In this document: positions 15,981 through 25,053 of the stretch, one piece after another
Position numbering within the stretch: position 1 is the first letter of the stretch
Layout of the letters: every line of letters starts with the position of its first letter
DNA from: Streptomyces sp. CBMA152
GTDB lineage: Bacteria; Actinomycetota; Actinomycetes; Streptomycetales; Streptomycetaceae
Assembly (NCBI RefSeq): GCF_014596475.1
Contig: NZ_MECJ01000027.1
Coordinates: 88,038 to 152,037 of the forward strand
DNA length: 64,000 nt
Direction of reading: 5' to 3'
Made by a program: the position numbers and the translations under genes
Notes under the pieces: model-generated
Databases searched by the model: none
Seen by the model: the letters and a program-made list of their open reading frames with translations, nothing else
What the model was told of the DNA's origin: nothing

Positions 15981-16763
15981 ATGGACAAGGCCCCGAAGGC
16001 CGCGGGCGCGTCGGCGCGCGTGGACGATCCCGCGTTTCCCGCGCACCGGGCGCCGCGCTGCCGCAGCCTCGACGAGCTCGACGCCCAGGTGATCCACTGC
16101 CGGGCCTGCCCGAGGCTGGTGGCCTGGCGCGAGGAGGTCGCCGCCACCAAGCGCGCGGCGTTCCGGGACTGGGAGTACTGGGGGCGGCCGGTACCTGGCT
16201 TCGGCCCGCCGGACGCGGCCGTCGCGGTCGTGGGCCTGGCCCCGGCCGCGCACGGCGGCAACCGGACCGGCCGGATGTTCACCGGGGACGCGTCCGGCGA
16301 CAGCCTCTTCGCCGCGCTGCACGCCGTGGGCCTCGCCTCGCAGGCCGAGTCGATCGATGCCGACGACGGGCTCACGCTGCGCGGCGTACGGCTCGCGGCG
16401 CCCGTGCACTGCGCGCCGCCGGACAACAAGCCGACCCCCGAGGAGCGCGACACCTGCCGCCCGTGGCTGGCGGCCGAACTGGAGCTGCTGAGCCCGACGT
16501 TGCGTACGGTCGTGGTGCTCGGCGCGTTCGGCTGGCAGGCGCTGTTCCCGGTGCTGAGCGCGGCGGGCTGGGAGGTCCCGCGCCCCCGGCCGAAGTTCGG
16601 GCACGCGGTGCGGGTGACGCTGCCCGGCACGGACGAGGGCCGCAACACCCTGAACGTACTGGGCTGTTACCACCCGAGCCGGCACAACACCAACACGGGA
16701 CGGCTGACGTTCCCGATGCTCGTCGACGTGTTCCGGGAGGCGGCGCGGCTGTCGGACCTGTGA
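15981..16763 (+). CDS. Type-5 uracil-DNA glycosylase (UdgB-like)
   Basis: A 260-residue base-excision-repair enzyme that removes uracil and other deaminated bases from DNA. The family motif A region is GLAPAAHGGNRTGRMFTGD and motif B is CYHPSRHNTNTGR. Cysteines in HCRACPRL, PVHC and RDTCRPW fit the four iron-sulfur ligands of family 4/5 enzymes. The family 5 enzyme lacks the polar catalytic Asp/Asn of other families in motif A, as seen here (GLAPAAHG). The gene stands alone downstream of a divergent promoter region. Confidence 0.9.
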   Translation: MDKAPKAAGASARVDDPAFPAHRAPRCRSLDELDAQVIHCRACPRLVAWREEVAATKRAAFRDWEYWGRPVPGFGPPDAAVAVVGLAPAAHGGNRTGRMFTGDASGDSLFAALHAVGLASQAESIDADDGLTLRGVRLAAPVHCAPPDNKPTPEERDTCRPWLAAELELLSPTLRTVVVLGAFGWQALFPVLSAAGWEVPRPRPKFGHAVRVTLPGTDEGRNTLNVLGCYHPSRHNTNTGRLTFPMLVDVFREAARLSDL

Positions 16764-16920
16764 CGTCTCTGGCTGCCCTTTTTGGTTGAACATCGACCGG
16801 AATTCTGACGCTAAGTGACCGTTTCCGGGCCGGATTTCCCCGTCGGATCGCATCCCGCACCGTGCGGGTGTGTCATGGAAGGGTTGGGCAAAAGGGGCGG
16901 GAGCGACGAAAGGAGCCGGT

Positions 16921-17475
16921 ATGGGTACCGGACGGATACGTCGAGCGGCCGCCACGACCCTGCTGTCGTGCGGCCTGGCGATAGGCGGTCTCGCCACCAC
17001 GGCAGCGGCCGCCCCGGCGCACGACGGGGGCGACGGTCACGACCGCGATCACGGCACCCAGTGGGCATGGAGCGCCAGCGGCTGGGTGTGGAGCAACCAG
17101 GACAACGGCAGGAGCTGGGACAACCACGACGGCGGACAGGACTGGGGTGGCCACGACCACGGTGGCGACGGACGCCATGACGACGGACGCCACGATGATC
17201 GTCGGCATGACGACGGCCGTCGCGATGACGGCCGACATGACGACGGACGCGTGTTCGGCACGGTGACCTCCCGTATCGAGCTGAACGTCCGCGACAACCC
17301 GAGCCTGAACGCCGACGTCGGCGTCGCCCTCAGCCCGGGCAGCACGGACCGGATCGCGTGCAAGACACATGGTTCGAATGTCAACGGAACCTCCACCTGG
17401 TACTGGCTGACCGGCGCCCAGGGCTGGGCCACGGCGGCGTTCTTCCAGGCCAACGGGGACGTACCGAACTGCTGA
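16921..17475 (+). CDS. Secreted His/Asp-rich protein with bacterial SH3 domain
   Basis: A 184-residue exported protein. A signal peptide covers residues 1-31. Residues 32-84 are Asp/Gly/Trp/Asn-rich (SASGWVWSNQDNGRSWDN). Residues 85-110 contain about five RHDDG-type pentads, a string of His and Asp that could bind metal ions. Residues 112-184 form an SH3-like domain (TSRIELNVRDNPSLNADV, WYWLTGAQGWATAAFF) with two cysteines (C147, C184) that may form a disulfide; SH3b domains often bind cell-wall peptides. AAAGGAG at 16909-16915 sets the start. The function is unknown. Confidence 0.82.
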   Translation: MGTGRIRRAAATTLLSCGLAIGGLATTAAAAPAHDGGDGHDRDHGTQWAWSASGWVWSNQDNGRSWDNHDGGQDWGGHDHGGDGRHDDGRHDDRRHDDGRRDDGRHDDGRVFGTVTSRIELNVRDNPSLNADVGVALSPGSTDRIACKTHGSNVNGTSTWYWLTGAQGWATAAFFQANGDVPNC

Positions 17476-17494
17476 GCGCCCCCTTTGCGGGGAC

Positions 17495-17524
17495 ACAGGG
17501 CCCGGAGGCGACTCCGGGCCCTGT
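17495..17524 (+). terminator. Terminator hairpin after the SH3 protein gene
   Basis: A perfect 13-bp stem (17495-17507 / 17512-17524) with a GCGA tetraloop, 20 nt after the stop codon. Confidence 0.85.
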
Positions 17525-17625
17525 CGCGCGCCGCCCCTTCATTGCCGTCACGTGAACAGCGGACGCGGTCGGGAATAGCGACACCGGATTCGACCTTGGA
17601 GCTGCTGAGAGCGAGGAGACGGCAG

Positions 17626-18552
17626 ATGCCCAAGGCGTACGCGTACACCCGGAACGGTGGGCCCGAGACGGAGGCCTTCATCGAGCGGGACCGGCCCGAG
17701 CCCGGCCCCGGCCAGCTGCTGGTCGCGGTCCGCGCGGCCGGGGTGAACCCGGTCGACTGGAAGCTGCGCAACGGTTTCCGCAGGCCAGGGGCGCCGGAAA
17801 CGCCGCTGCCCGCCGTGTTCGGCAGTGAGATAGCCGGTGAGGTCGTGGCGCTGGGGCCGGATGTCACGGGCTTCGCGGTCGGGGACGCCGTCTTCGGCAA
17901 CCCGGTCGGCGGCGGTTACGCGGAGTACGCACTGCTGCCCGCGTCCATAGCCGCGCACAAGCCCGAGGCGCTGTCCTTCGCCGATGCGGCGACGCTGCCG
18001 GTGGCCGCCGCGACAGCCTACGACGGGCTGCGCCAGCTGGCGCTGCCGGCCGGGGCGACGGTGCTGATCACGGGCGTCGGCGGCGGTGTGGGCGTGGCCG
18101 CGGCCCAGATCGCCCGCGCCTTCGGGCTGCGGGTCGTGGGCACGGCGAGCGAGGGCAAGAAGGACTTCGTGGAGGCGCTGGGCGCGATCCACGTCCCCTC
18201 GGCCGGTGGCGCTCTCGCCGACCGCATCCGGGCAGCGGCTCCCGGCGGCGCTGTGGACGCGGTCTTCGACCTGGTCGGCGGCGAGGTGCTGGCGGAGGTG
18301 GCCGAGCTCGTCGAGGACCGTACGAAGCTGATCACGGCCGCCGACCCGCCGGCGGCGCTCAAGCTCGGCGGCTCGCCGGTCCAGCGCGCGCGCACCTCGG
18401 AGGTCCTGGACGAGGTGGCGAAGCTCGTGCTCAGCGGGGCGCTGCGGCCCCACGTCACGGCCGCCTTCCCGCTCCAGCGCGCGGCCGACGCACTGCGGAC
18501 GGTCGAGGAAGGCCACGCGCGCGGCAAGGTCGTGATCGAGGTGGGCCAGTGA
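17626..18552 (+). CDS. NADP-dependent zinc-free alcohol dehydrogenase / quinone oxidoreductase family protein
   Basis: A 308-residue medium-chain dehydrogenase/reductase. The N-terminal GroES-like domain has GVNPVDWKLRNG and PAVFGSEIAGEVVALGPDV. The Rossmann half starts at ATVLITGVGGGVGVAAAQIARAFG, a glycine-rich loop of the quinone-reductase type, and continues with AVDAVFDLVGGEVL. No structural or catalytic zinc cysteines are present. The substrate is probably a quinone or enone. GAGGAG precedes the ATG at 17626. It overlaps the next GNAT gene by 4 nt, so they form an operon. Confidence 0.9.
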   Translation: MPKAYAYTRNGGPETEAFIERDRPEPGPGQLLVAVRAAGVNPVDWKLRNGFRRPGAPETPLPAVFGSEIAGEVVALGPDVTGFAVGDAVFGNPVGGGYAEYALLPASIAAHKPEALSFADAATLPVAAATAYDGLRQLALPAGATVLITGVGGGVGVAAAQIARAFGLRVVGTASEGKKDFVEALGAIHVPSAGGALADRIRAAAPGGAVDAVFDLVGGEVLAEVAELVEDRTKLITAADPPAALKLGGSPVQRARTSEVLDEVAKLVLSGALRPHVTAAFPLQRAADALRTVEEGHARGKVVIEVGQ

Positions 18553-19280
18553 ACGAGTTCACCCCGCACCCCCTCGACAACCCCGCGCGCTCCTCGCTGA
18601 CCGGGCCGCACGCGCACTTCGCCGAGCGCTTCGGGCGGGTGCTGCGGTATCCGCCCGAGGTGACGCCGTGGCTGGCGATCTCGGATGAGCCCGGCCCCGA
18701 GGACTGGGCCGATCTGGCCGCGCTGGCCGGGCCCGGCGGGGAGGTTCCGCTGCTGGGAATGACCCATCAGCCGCCGCCCGGCTGGGAGTTGACGTTCGAG
18801 GCGGACGGCGTCCAGCTCGTCGACGACGGGGTGCCCGCCGCGCCCTTCGAGGAGGCGGTCGTGCTCGGCACGGCCGATGTGCCCGAGATGCTGGAGCTGG
18901 TGGAGCGGACGCAGCCGGGCCCGTTCCTGCCGCGCACCATCGAGCTCGGCACCTATCTCGGCGTCCGCAGGGACGGCGCCCTGGTCGCGATGGCCGGGGA
19001 GCGGCTGCACCCGCCGGGCTGGACGGAGATCAGCGCGGTCTGCACCGATGACGCGTACCGCGGCCAGGGCCTGGGCACCAAGCTCGTCCTCGCGGTCGCC
19101 GCGAACATCCGGTCCCGGGGCGAGCGCCCCTTCCTGCACACCGGCGCGCGCAACACCACCGCGATCCGGCTGTACGAGTCGCTCGGGTTCCGGCTGCGCC
19201 GCACCACCCGGTTCATGTCGGCCCGGGTTCCGGAGAACGTACTGGCAACCACGACCGGGCTAGTTCACTCGATCGAGTGA
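18549..19280 (+). CDS. GNAT family N-acetyltransferase
   Basis: A 243-residue protein with a C-terminal GNAT domain: ISAVCTDDAYRGQGLGTKLVLAVA carries the R/Q-x-x-G-x-G acetyl-CoA loop, followed by HTGARNTTAIRLYESLGFRLRR. The N-terminal 100 residues are less conserved. It is translated from a GTG overlapping the stop of the preceding oxidoreductase (GTGA). The substrate is unknown. Its last codons are part of a 16-bp palindrome. Confidence 0.88.
   Translation: MNEFTPHPLDNPARSSLTGPHAHFAERFGRVLRYPPEVTPWLAISDEPGPEDWADLAALAGPGGEVPLLGMTHQPPPGWELTFEADGVQLVDDGVPAAPFEEAVVLGTADVPEMLELVERTQPGPFLPRTIELGTYLGVRRDGALVAMAGERLHPPGWTEISAVCTDDAYRGQGLGTKLVLAVAANIRSRGERPFLHTGARNTTAIRLYESLGFRLRRTTRFMSARVPENVLATTTGLVHSIE
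19265..19280. promoter_or_regulatory. Perfect 16-bp palindrome at the GNAT stop codon
   Basis: TCACTCGATCGAGTGA is perfectly self-complementary and includes the stop codon. It lies about 115 nt before the STAS gene, so it could be an operator for that gene or a short terminator. No cognate regulator is evident. Confidence 0.45.
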
Positions 19281-19395
19281 TGAAACGGTCGTGTGAATTG
19301 TTTCTGCAACTTCTGGGCTCCGCCGAACCCTTAGCGTGCTCCTTGGCCTCCCCAGCCCCCGGTCGCCATATCGCCACGTATGAGGGGGGAATGAC

Positions 19396-19833
19396 GTGCG
19401 CTCCGACGAACACATCGACAAAGGTGTACGGGACATCCTGCCTACGCCCAGAGGCCGTATCGGACAACCGCTGATGCGTGTGCGCACCCTGCGCGGGGTC
19501 ACCGTCGCCGAGCTGCGCGGCGAGATCGACATCCACGCGGTGCAGACGCTCCAGCCGCGCCTGGACGTCCTCACGTCGAGCGATCGGCCCGCGCTCGCGG
19601 TCGACCTGTCCCGCATCGAGTTCCTGGACTGCTCGGGCCTGGCGCTGCTGGTGCGCAGCCGTCGCCGGGCCGCCGAGCGCGGCGGTTTATGGGCGCTGGC
19701 CTGCGACCATCCGCTCACCCTGCGGATCCTGCGGATCACCTCCCTGCTGAGCACCCTGGGGCCTGCTCCCACGCTGGAGCAGGCCCTGGAGTCGTTCAGC
19801 CCCGCGAAGCGGACCGTGTCCACCGCAGAGTGA
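19396..19833 (+). CDS. STAS-domain anti-sigma factor antagonist
   Basis: A 145-residue anti-anti-sigma factor of the SpoIIAA/RsbV type. The STAS signature is ELRGEIDIHAV at the N-terminal strand and IEFLDCSGLALLVRSRRRA, where the serine after Cys is at the phosphorylated position. Such proteins release a sigma factor by binding its anti-sigma kinase when dephosphorylated by a SpoIIE phosphatase. Three such phosphatase genes lie in this window but none is adjacent. Codon 98 is TTA (19687-19689). The 3' end overlaps the convergent mannosidase gene by 38 nt. GGGGGGA precedes the GTG start. Confidence 0.9.
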   Translation: MRSDEHIDKGVRDILPTPRGRIGQPLMRVRTLRGVTVAELRGEIDIHAVQTLQPRLDVLTSSDRPALAVDLSRIEFLDCSGLALLVRSRRRAAERGGLWALACDHPLTLRILRITSLLSTLGPAPTLEQALESFSPAKRTVSTAE

Positions 19834-22800
19834 CGAGCTCGAACGGTCGCAGGCTCAACTCGACCGACCCATCGGCCAGTTCGGGCTGATCACCCTCGCC
19901 CAGCGGCCGCTCCAGCAGGTCGGTCGCGACCACCGCGTCCGCCGCGAAGCCCGCGGTGAGCCTGGCGCGGGCCCGGCCGCCATGTGATTCGTAGAGGCGG
20001 ACGACCACATCACCGCTCGCGTCGTCCGCCAGCTTCACCGCGCTGACGACCACCGCGTCGTTGTCGACGGACACCAGCGGCGCCACCTCGCCCCCGCCCG
20101 CGACCCGCCGCTCCGGCAGATTGACGCGATAGCCCTCGCGCACCGCGTCCCCGATCGTGGCGCCCGGCACGAGCGCGTGCCGGAAGCGGTGGACGCCCTG
20201 GTCGGTCTCCGGGTCGGGGAAGCGTGGGGCGCGCAGCAGCGAGACCCGGACCGTGGTGGTCGTGCCCCGGTCCCCCGCCTCGCGGACCGTACGGGTCACG
20301 TCGTGCCCGTACGTCGAGTCGTTGACCAGTGCCACACCCCAGCCGGGCTCCTCCAGATGCACGAACCGGTGGTTGCACGCCTCGAACTTGGCCGCCTCCC
20401 AACTGGTGTTGGTGTGGGTGGGCCGGTGGAAGTGGCCGAACTGGGTCTCCGAGGCGTAGCGCTCGGCGTGGATGTCCAGCGGGAACGCGGCCTTGAGGAA
20501 CTTCTCCGTCTCGTGCCAGTCGACCTCGGTGTCGATGTCGAGCCGCTTGGCGTCCGGGGCGAGGCCGAGCAGCTGGGTGACCTTGGAGTCGCCGAAGGTG
20601 CGCACGATCCGGACGGCGGCCACGCCCGCGTCCTCCACCGCGACGAGCTGATCGACGGCCGTCAGATCGGTCACCGTATTGCGGTAGAACGCGTCCACGT
20701 CCCACGCGTCCCACATGTTCGGGAAGTCCGGGTGGATCTGGAGCAGATTCGCGGCCTGGCCGGGCGCGACCGTCTCGCGCGCGGCGGCGATGTCGTACGC
20801 GGAGACCACCAGGCCACGGCCGTCGATCTCCACCCGCAGCAGCCCGTCGTCGAGCACGAAGCCGCCGCCCTCGCGCGGAGCCGCCCGGCTCACTCCCGTG
20901 CGGACGGGCTCGGCCGCCGCGCCCGCCGCCACCGAGGCGCGCACGTGCGGCGCGGAGTTGAAGACGAGCGTGCGGCCGGGCGCGGGCTCTCCGGCGAGCA
21001 CCCGCTGCGATCCGTCGATGATCGTGTTCAGCTCCTCGGCGACCGCCGCGTACGTCCGCTCCGCCTCGCGGTGCACCCAGGCGATGGAGGAGCCGGGCAG
21101 GATGTCGTGGAACTGGTGGAGGAGGACCGTCTTCCAGATGCGGTCCAACTGCTCGTACGGATAAGGGAATCCGGCCCGCACGGCCGCCGTCGCGGCCCAC
21201 AGCTCGGCCTCGCGCAGCAGGTGCTCGCTGCGCCGGTTGCCCTGCTTGGTCTTCGCCTGGCTGGTCAGCGTCGCGCGGTGCAGCTCCAGATAGAGCTCGC
21301 CGACCCACACCGGCGCGTTCGGATACTCCGCCTGCGCCTTGGCGAAGAACTCGGCCGGGCTCTCCCATTCAACGGTCGCCGAGCCGTCCAGGTTCCGCAG
21401 CCGGGCCGCCTTCGCGACCATCTCCCGGGTGGTGCCGCCGCCCCCGTCGCCCCAGCCGGTCGGCGCCAGCGAGTGCCGGGCGGCGCCCTTGTCCTTGAAG
21501 TTCCGGGCCGCGTGGGCGATCTCGCTGCCCTTCATCGAGCAGTTGTAGGTGTCGACGGGCGGGAAGTGCGTGAAGATCCGGGTGCCGTCGATGCCCTCCC
21601 ACTGGAAGGTGTGGTGCGGGAACTTGTTCGTCTGCGACCAGGAGATCTTCTGGGTGAGCAGCCACTTGGCGCCCGCCGCCTTGATGATCTGCGGCAGCCC
21701 GGCCGCGAACCCGAAGGTGTCCGGCAGCCACGCCTCGTCGTTCTCGATGCCGAACTCGTCCAGGAAGAACCGCTTGCCGTGGACGAACTGCCGCGCCATC
21801 GCCTCCGAGCCCGGCATGTTGGTGTCCGACTCCACCCACATCCCACCGGCGGGAACGAACCGCCCCTCGGAGACGGCCTTCTTCACGCGCGCGTAGACCT
21901 CGGGCCGGTGTTCCTTGATCCAGGCGAACTGCTGCGCCTGCGACATGGTGAAGACGAAGTCCGGCTCGTCCTCCAGGAGCGCGGTCATGTTCGACGTCGT
22001 ACGGGCCACCTTGCGCACGGTCTCGCGCAGCGGCCACAGCCACGCCGAGTCGATGTGGGCGTGGCCGACCGCGCTGATGCGGTGGGCGGTCGGGCCTGCG
22101 GGCACGGCGAGGACATCGGCGAGCTCGGCGCGGGCCGCGTCCGCGCTCGCGTTGACGTCCTGGAGGTCCACCACGTCCAGCGCGCGGCCGACGGCCCGCA
22201 GGATGTCCCAGCGCCGGGCGCCCTCGACGGGCAGCTCGTGCATCAGCTCGCCGAGCACTTCCAGGTCGAGGACGAGCTGCCAGACGCTCTCGTCGAAGAC
22301 GGCGAGGTCCATCCTGGCCAGCCGGTACTGCGGCTCGCTGCCCGCCGTCTCCTTGTCGCCGAGCGCGGTCGGCACGAAGGGGTGGTAGTCGAGGATGACC
22401 GGGTTGGACGCGGCCTCGATGTGCAGCCGCACCTCCTCGCCGCCCGCGACCGGAGCACCGATACGCACCCACTGGTTGCGCGGGTTGAGGCCCTTCACCG
22501 GGGTGCCGTCCGGCCGGTAGACCAAGCCCTCGCACTGGAAGCCGGGCATGTTCTCGTCGAAGCCTAGGTCGAGGATCGCCTCCACGGTCCTCCCGGCCCA
22601 CTCCTGCGGAACGGTCCCGGTCACCCGGAACCAGCTGGTCCCCCAGGGCGCGCCCCACGCGTCCCCGACCGCGATCGGTTCGGGGACGCCGGCCAGCCCC
22701 TCGGCGACCGGCACGGGCTCGCCCGGCGCATGCCAGACCGCCACCTGGAGCGGTACGGATTCGGGATACACGGCGGGGCGGATGCGCTCGTCGAGGACAC

Positions 22801-22840
22801 GCTTGAGGCGGGCTTCGACCAGATTGCGGTCGTCATGCAT
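19796..22840 (-). CDS. Alpha-mannosidase, glycoside hydrolase family 38
   Basis: A 1014-residue enzyme of full GH38 length that removes alpha-linked mannose. The metal-binding site is in GHAHIDSAWLWP (H260, H262, D264), and the nucleophile is D374 in WLPDTFGFAAGLPQI. The GGMWVESDTNMPGSEAMARQF segment and a long C-terminal beta-domain complete the family layout. No signal peptide is visible, so it acts inside the cell on imported sugars. It is the last gene of the minus-strand carbohydrate locus containing GH85, a clan-A glycosidase and an ABC importer. Its 3' end overlaps the STAS gene. Confidence 0.95.
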   Translation of the reverse strand: MHDDRNLVEARLKRVLDERIRPAVYPESVPLQVAVWHAPGEPVPVAEGLAGVPEPIAVGDAWGAPWGTSWFRVTGTVPQEWAGRTVEAILDLGFDENMPGFQCEGLVYRPDGTPVKGLNPRNQWVRIGAPVAGGEEVRLHIEAASNPVILDYHPFVPTALGDKETAGSEPQYRLARMDLAVFDESVWQLVLDLEVLGELMHELPVEGARRWDILRAVGRALDVVDLQDVNASADAARAELADVLAVPAGPTAHRISAVGHAHIDSAWLWPLRETVRKVARTTSNMTALLEDEPDFVFTMSQAQQFAWIKEHRPEVYARVKKAVSEGRFVPAGGMWVESDTNMPGSEAMARQFVHGKRFFLDEFGIENDEAWLPDTFGFAAGLPQIIKAAGAKWLLTQKISWSQTNKFPHHTFQWEGIDGTRIFTHFPPVDTYNCSMKGSEIAHAARNFKDKGAARHSLAPTGWGDGGGGTTREMVAKAARLRNLDGSATVEWESPAEFFAKAQAEYPNAPVWVGELYLELHRATLTSQAKTKQGNRRSEHLLREAELWAATAAVRAGFPYPYEQLDRIWKTVLLHQFHDILPGSSIAWVHREAERTYAAVAEELNTIIDGSQRVLAGEPAPGRTLVFNSAPHVRASVAAGAAAEPVRTGVSRAAPREGGGFVLDDGLLRVEIDGRGLVVSAYDIAAARETVAPGQAANLLQIHPDFPNMWDAWDVDAFYRNTVTDLTAVDQLVAVEDAGVAAVRIVRTFGDSKVTQLLGLAPDAKRLDIDTEVDWHETEKFLKAAFPLDIHAERYASETQFGHFHRPTHTNTSWEAAKFEACNHRFVHLEEPGWGVALVNDSTYGHDVTRTVREAGDRGTTTTVRVSLLRAPRFPDPETDQGVHRFRHALVPGATIGDAVREGYRVNLPERRVAGGGEVAPLVSVDNDAVVVSAVKLADDASGDVVVRLYESHGGRARARLTAGFAADAVVATDLLERPLGEGDQPELADGSVELSLRPFELVTLRWTRSASRG

Positions 22841-22913
22841 GAGGGTCTGCTCCGTTGGGTCGAGGGTCGAGCGGGGTGCAGATGCGGATGCGAGGGAGTG
22901 CTGACTGCCGGTG

Positions 22914-24938
22914 CTACCAGGGATGGACGACGGAGACGGGTGCGGACGCCGTGTAGAGCTCGCCGACGGCCCGTATCTCGAACCGGGCCGACCGCTCCGC
23001 TCCTTGCGGTGTCACACCGGGAACGAAGAAGGCGGTGCCGCACGTTCCCCCTACGAAGCGGCGACTTTTGTCGGGCAGGACGCGATGCAGCTCGTAGTGG
23101 CGCACGGCTGCGGGCGCACGGTCCCACGCGAAGCGCAGCGAGGTGCCCGCGGCTCCGGTCGCGGAATCGGTGATGCGCGCTCGGGCGGGCGCGGCCGGCG
23201 GCGTGGCGGCGCCGTCGCGCACGGCGAGCGCTCCGAGCCGCCACTTCACGCTGCCCTGCGCGGTCAGCCGCACACCGAGTGAACGGGCCGTTCCGGAGAG
23301 GGAGTTGAGGCGCAGGGTCGAGGTGGTCCAGCCGCTCCTGCCCGCGTGCAGGGTGCCCGCCGGGAGGTAGGTGTACGGGACGGGATCGCCCGGCCGGGCG
23401 GGCTGGCGCAGGGCGATCGCGAGCTCGACCTTGACCGTGCCCTCGTCGGCCCGGTGGGTGAGCTCGACGACCGTGGACTTCGACAGGGACAGCCGGGTCG
23501 CGTACAGCTCGACGGTGGCCGGGGCGTCGAAGTCGCCGTCGACCAGGAGGCTGGATCCGCCGCGCCAGGCGTCGGCGAAGTCGAAGGCGACGGCGGGCCG
23601 CCGACCGCCGGTGCGCACGACCCAGCGCCGACCGGGAAGGCGGTCCTGGAGGCCGAGATGGTTCCACTCGGCGGTCGAGGTGACCCGGCCGCCCTCGTAC
23701 CAGCGCAGCCCGTGCCCGGTGTTGAAAGAGGTGGCGAACGGCAGCCGGTCGACCGTGGCCCGGTCGGCCACCACCGTCGCGGGGGCGCGCCAGCCGTCCG
23801 TGTCGGGCTGCGACGGATCGAGTGAACGCCCGGTCCAGAACCGGTCGTCGGCCGCGTGGAACTGCGCCGGGGTGCGGCCCGCGGGCAGCTGGTTGCGGGT
23901 CCACTCGGGCCGGTAGAGGCCATACGACACGATGTGCGAGCGGTCCCTGGGGACGATGGCGTCCCAGTCCACCGAGGTGTTCCACCCGTTGGCCTCGACG
24001 TCGACGCCCGCCCACAGCTCGTAACGACTGCGACCGAGCCGTCCCGCGAGGTCGCCCGAGGACGCGAGTGTGGCGCGCGACCAGCGGAAGTCCACGAACA
24101 TCGAGTCGGCGCTCGCGAAGAACTCCTTGTTCTCGTCGTCCAGTTGCCCCTGCCAGCCGACATCGCCACCGGTCGTCATCGCGTCGTACCAGGTGACCCG
24201 CAGCCCGGCCGCCTTCGCGTGCGCCGTGAGATCCCGTACGAACGCGAGCATGTCGGCGCCGAGCGCCGCGTCGCCGCCGTCGGTCTCGGCGTTGAGGAAC
24301 CACCCGTCGAAGCCGTACGCGACGGCGACCTCGACCAGCTTGGCGGCCAGCGGAAACCGCCCCAGCGAGTCGCGCCGCACCAGATCGCGGGTCCATCGCA
24401 GCTCACCGCCCCAGGCGGTCGGCGGCAGAAAGACCGTACCGAGAACGGGCACACCGTTGCGGTGAGCGGCGTCCACGATCGGCGCGTTGGGCGCCAGGAT
24501 CAGCCCCTCCCCCGCCGAACCGCCCCAGAAGACCAGCTCATCGAGGTACGCCCAGTGAGTGAGCGCGTAGTAATCAGCGGTGGCCGCACCCTGCGACGGG
24601 TTGCCCGCCGTGTGGTCGAAGGACACCAACGACTGGATACGGGCCTGGCCACGGCGGGCGGTCCGGTTCACCGGGACGGGGGTGAACCGCGCGGCGAGCG
24701 GCACGGAGGCACGGTTGAAGGCAAGGTCCCTGTCGTCCTCGACCCGCCACTCTTTCAGGCTCCGCCAGGTGATGCCAGGCCCGGGCGAACCGGAGGGGAG
24801 GGAGTCGGGATACCAGTAGGAGGCGTAGGGCTGAAGGTCGGTGGGCGCAGCGCGGGCGGCGGAGGCGGGAAGGACGACGGCGGCGGCCGTCCCCGCCCCG
24901 GCGAGAACGACGGCCCGACGGGTTGGGTGCTGCTTCAT
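22914..24938 (-). CDS. Secreted endo-beta-N-acetylglucosaminidase, GH85
   Basis: A 674-residue enzyme that cuts the chitobiose core of N-linked glycans between the two GlcNAc residues. A Tat-like signal (TRRAVVLAGAG, cleavage near ASAARA) indicates export. The GH85 core runs from residue 35: YASYWYPDSLPSG, ELVFWGGSAGEGLILAPN, and DGWFLNAETD with N216 (oxazoline-stabilising) and E218 (acid/base). A C-terminal beta-sandwich and an FnIII-like module (residues about 580-670) follow. It is cotranscribed with the alpha-mannosidase 73 nt downstream, placing glycan release outside and trimming inside the cell. Confidence 0.95.
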   Translation of the reverse strand: MKQHPTRRAVVLAGAGTAAAVVLPASAARAAPTDLQPYASYWYPDSLPSGSPGPGITWRSLKEWRVEDDRDLAFNRASVPLAARFTPVPVNRTARRGQARIQSLVSFDHTAGNPSQGAATADYYALTHWAYLDELVFWGGSAGEGLILAPNAPIVDAAHRNGVPVLGTVFLPPTAWGGELRWTRDLVRRDSLGRFPLAAKLVEVAVAYGFDGWFLNAETDGGDAALGADMLAFVRDLTAHAKAAGLRVTWYDAMTTGGDVGWQGQLDDENKEFFASADSMFVDFRWSRATLASSGDLAGRLGRSRYELWAGVDVEANGWNTSVDWDAIVPRDRSHIVSYGLYRPEWTRNQLPAGRTPAQFHAADDRFWTGRSLDPSQPDTDGWRAPATVVADRATVDRLPFATSFNTGHGLRWYEGGRVTSTAEWNHLGLQDRLPGRRWVVRTGGRRPAVAFDFADAWRGGSSLLVDGDFDAPATVELYATRLSLSKSTVVELTHRADEGTVKVELAIALRQPARPGDPVPYTYLPAGTLHAGRSGWTTSTLRLNSLSGTARSLGVRLTAQGSVKWRLGALAVRDGAATPPAAPARARITDSATGAAGTSLRFAWDRAPAAVRHYELHRVLPDKSRRFVGGTCGTAFFVPGVTPQGAERSARFEIRAVGELYTASAPVSVVHPW

Positions 24939-24984
24939 GGCGATCTCCGTTTCGGCTCGACCTATCGAAGTGGGGCAACGAACC

Positions 24985-25027
24985 AGGGGCGCGGGGAACT
25001 GCGCGACCAGCCACGCACGATCCGCAG
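24985..25027 (+). repeat. Dispersed intergenic repeat, copy 2
   Basis: A 43-nt copy of the element at 5229-5273 and 48086-48130, with one base change in the distal part (CACGATCC for CACGGTCC). It lies between two genes of the mannoside locus transcribed on the opposite strand. Confidence 0.9.
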
Positions 25028-25053
25028 ACGAACATCCGAACCCGCCGAGCGCT

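Noticed and set aside
17365..17380. GGTTCGAATG resembling a tRNA T-loop
   Set aside because: There is no acceptor stem, anticodon arm or matching 5' half; the bases are codons of the SH3 protein.
20177..22567. Plus-strand open frame of 796 codons inside the mannosidase gene
   Set aside because: No ribosome-binding site or recognisable domain; the opposite strand encodes complete GH38 signatures.
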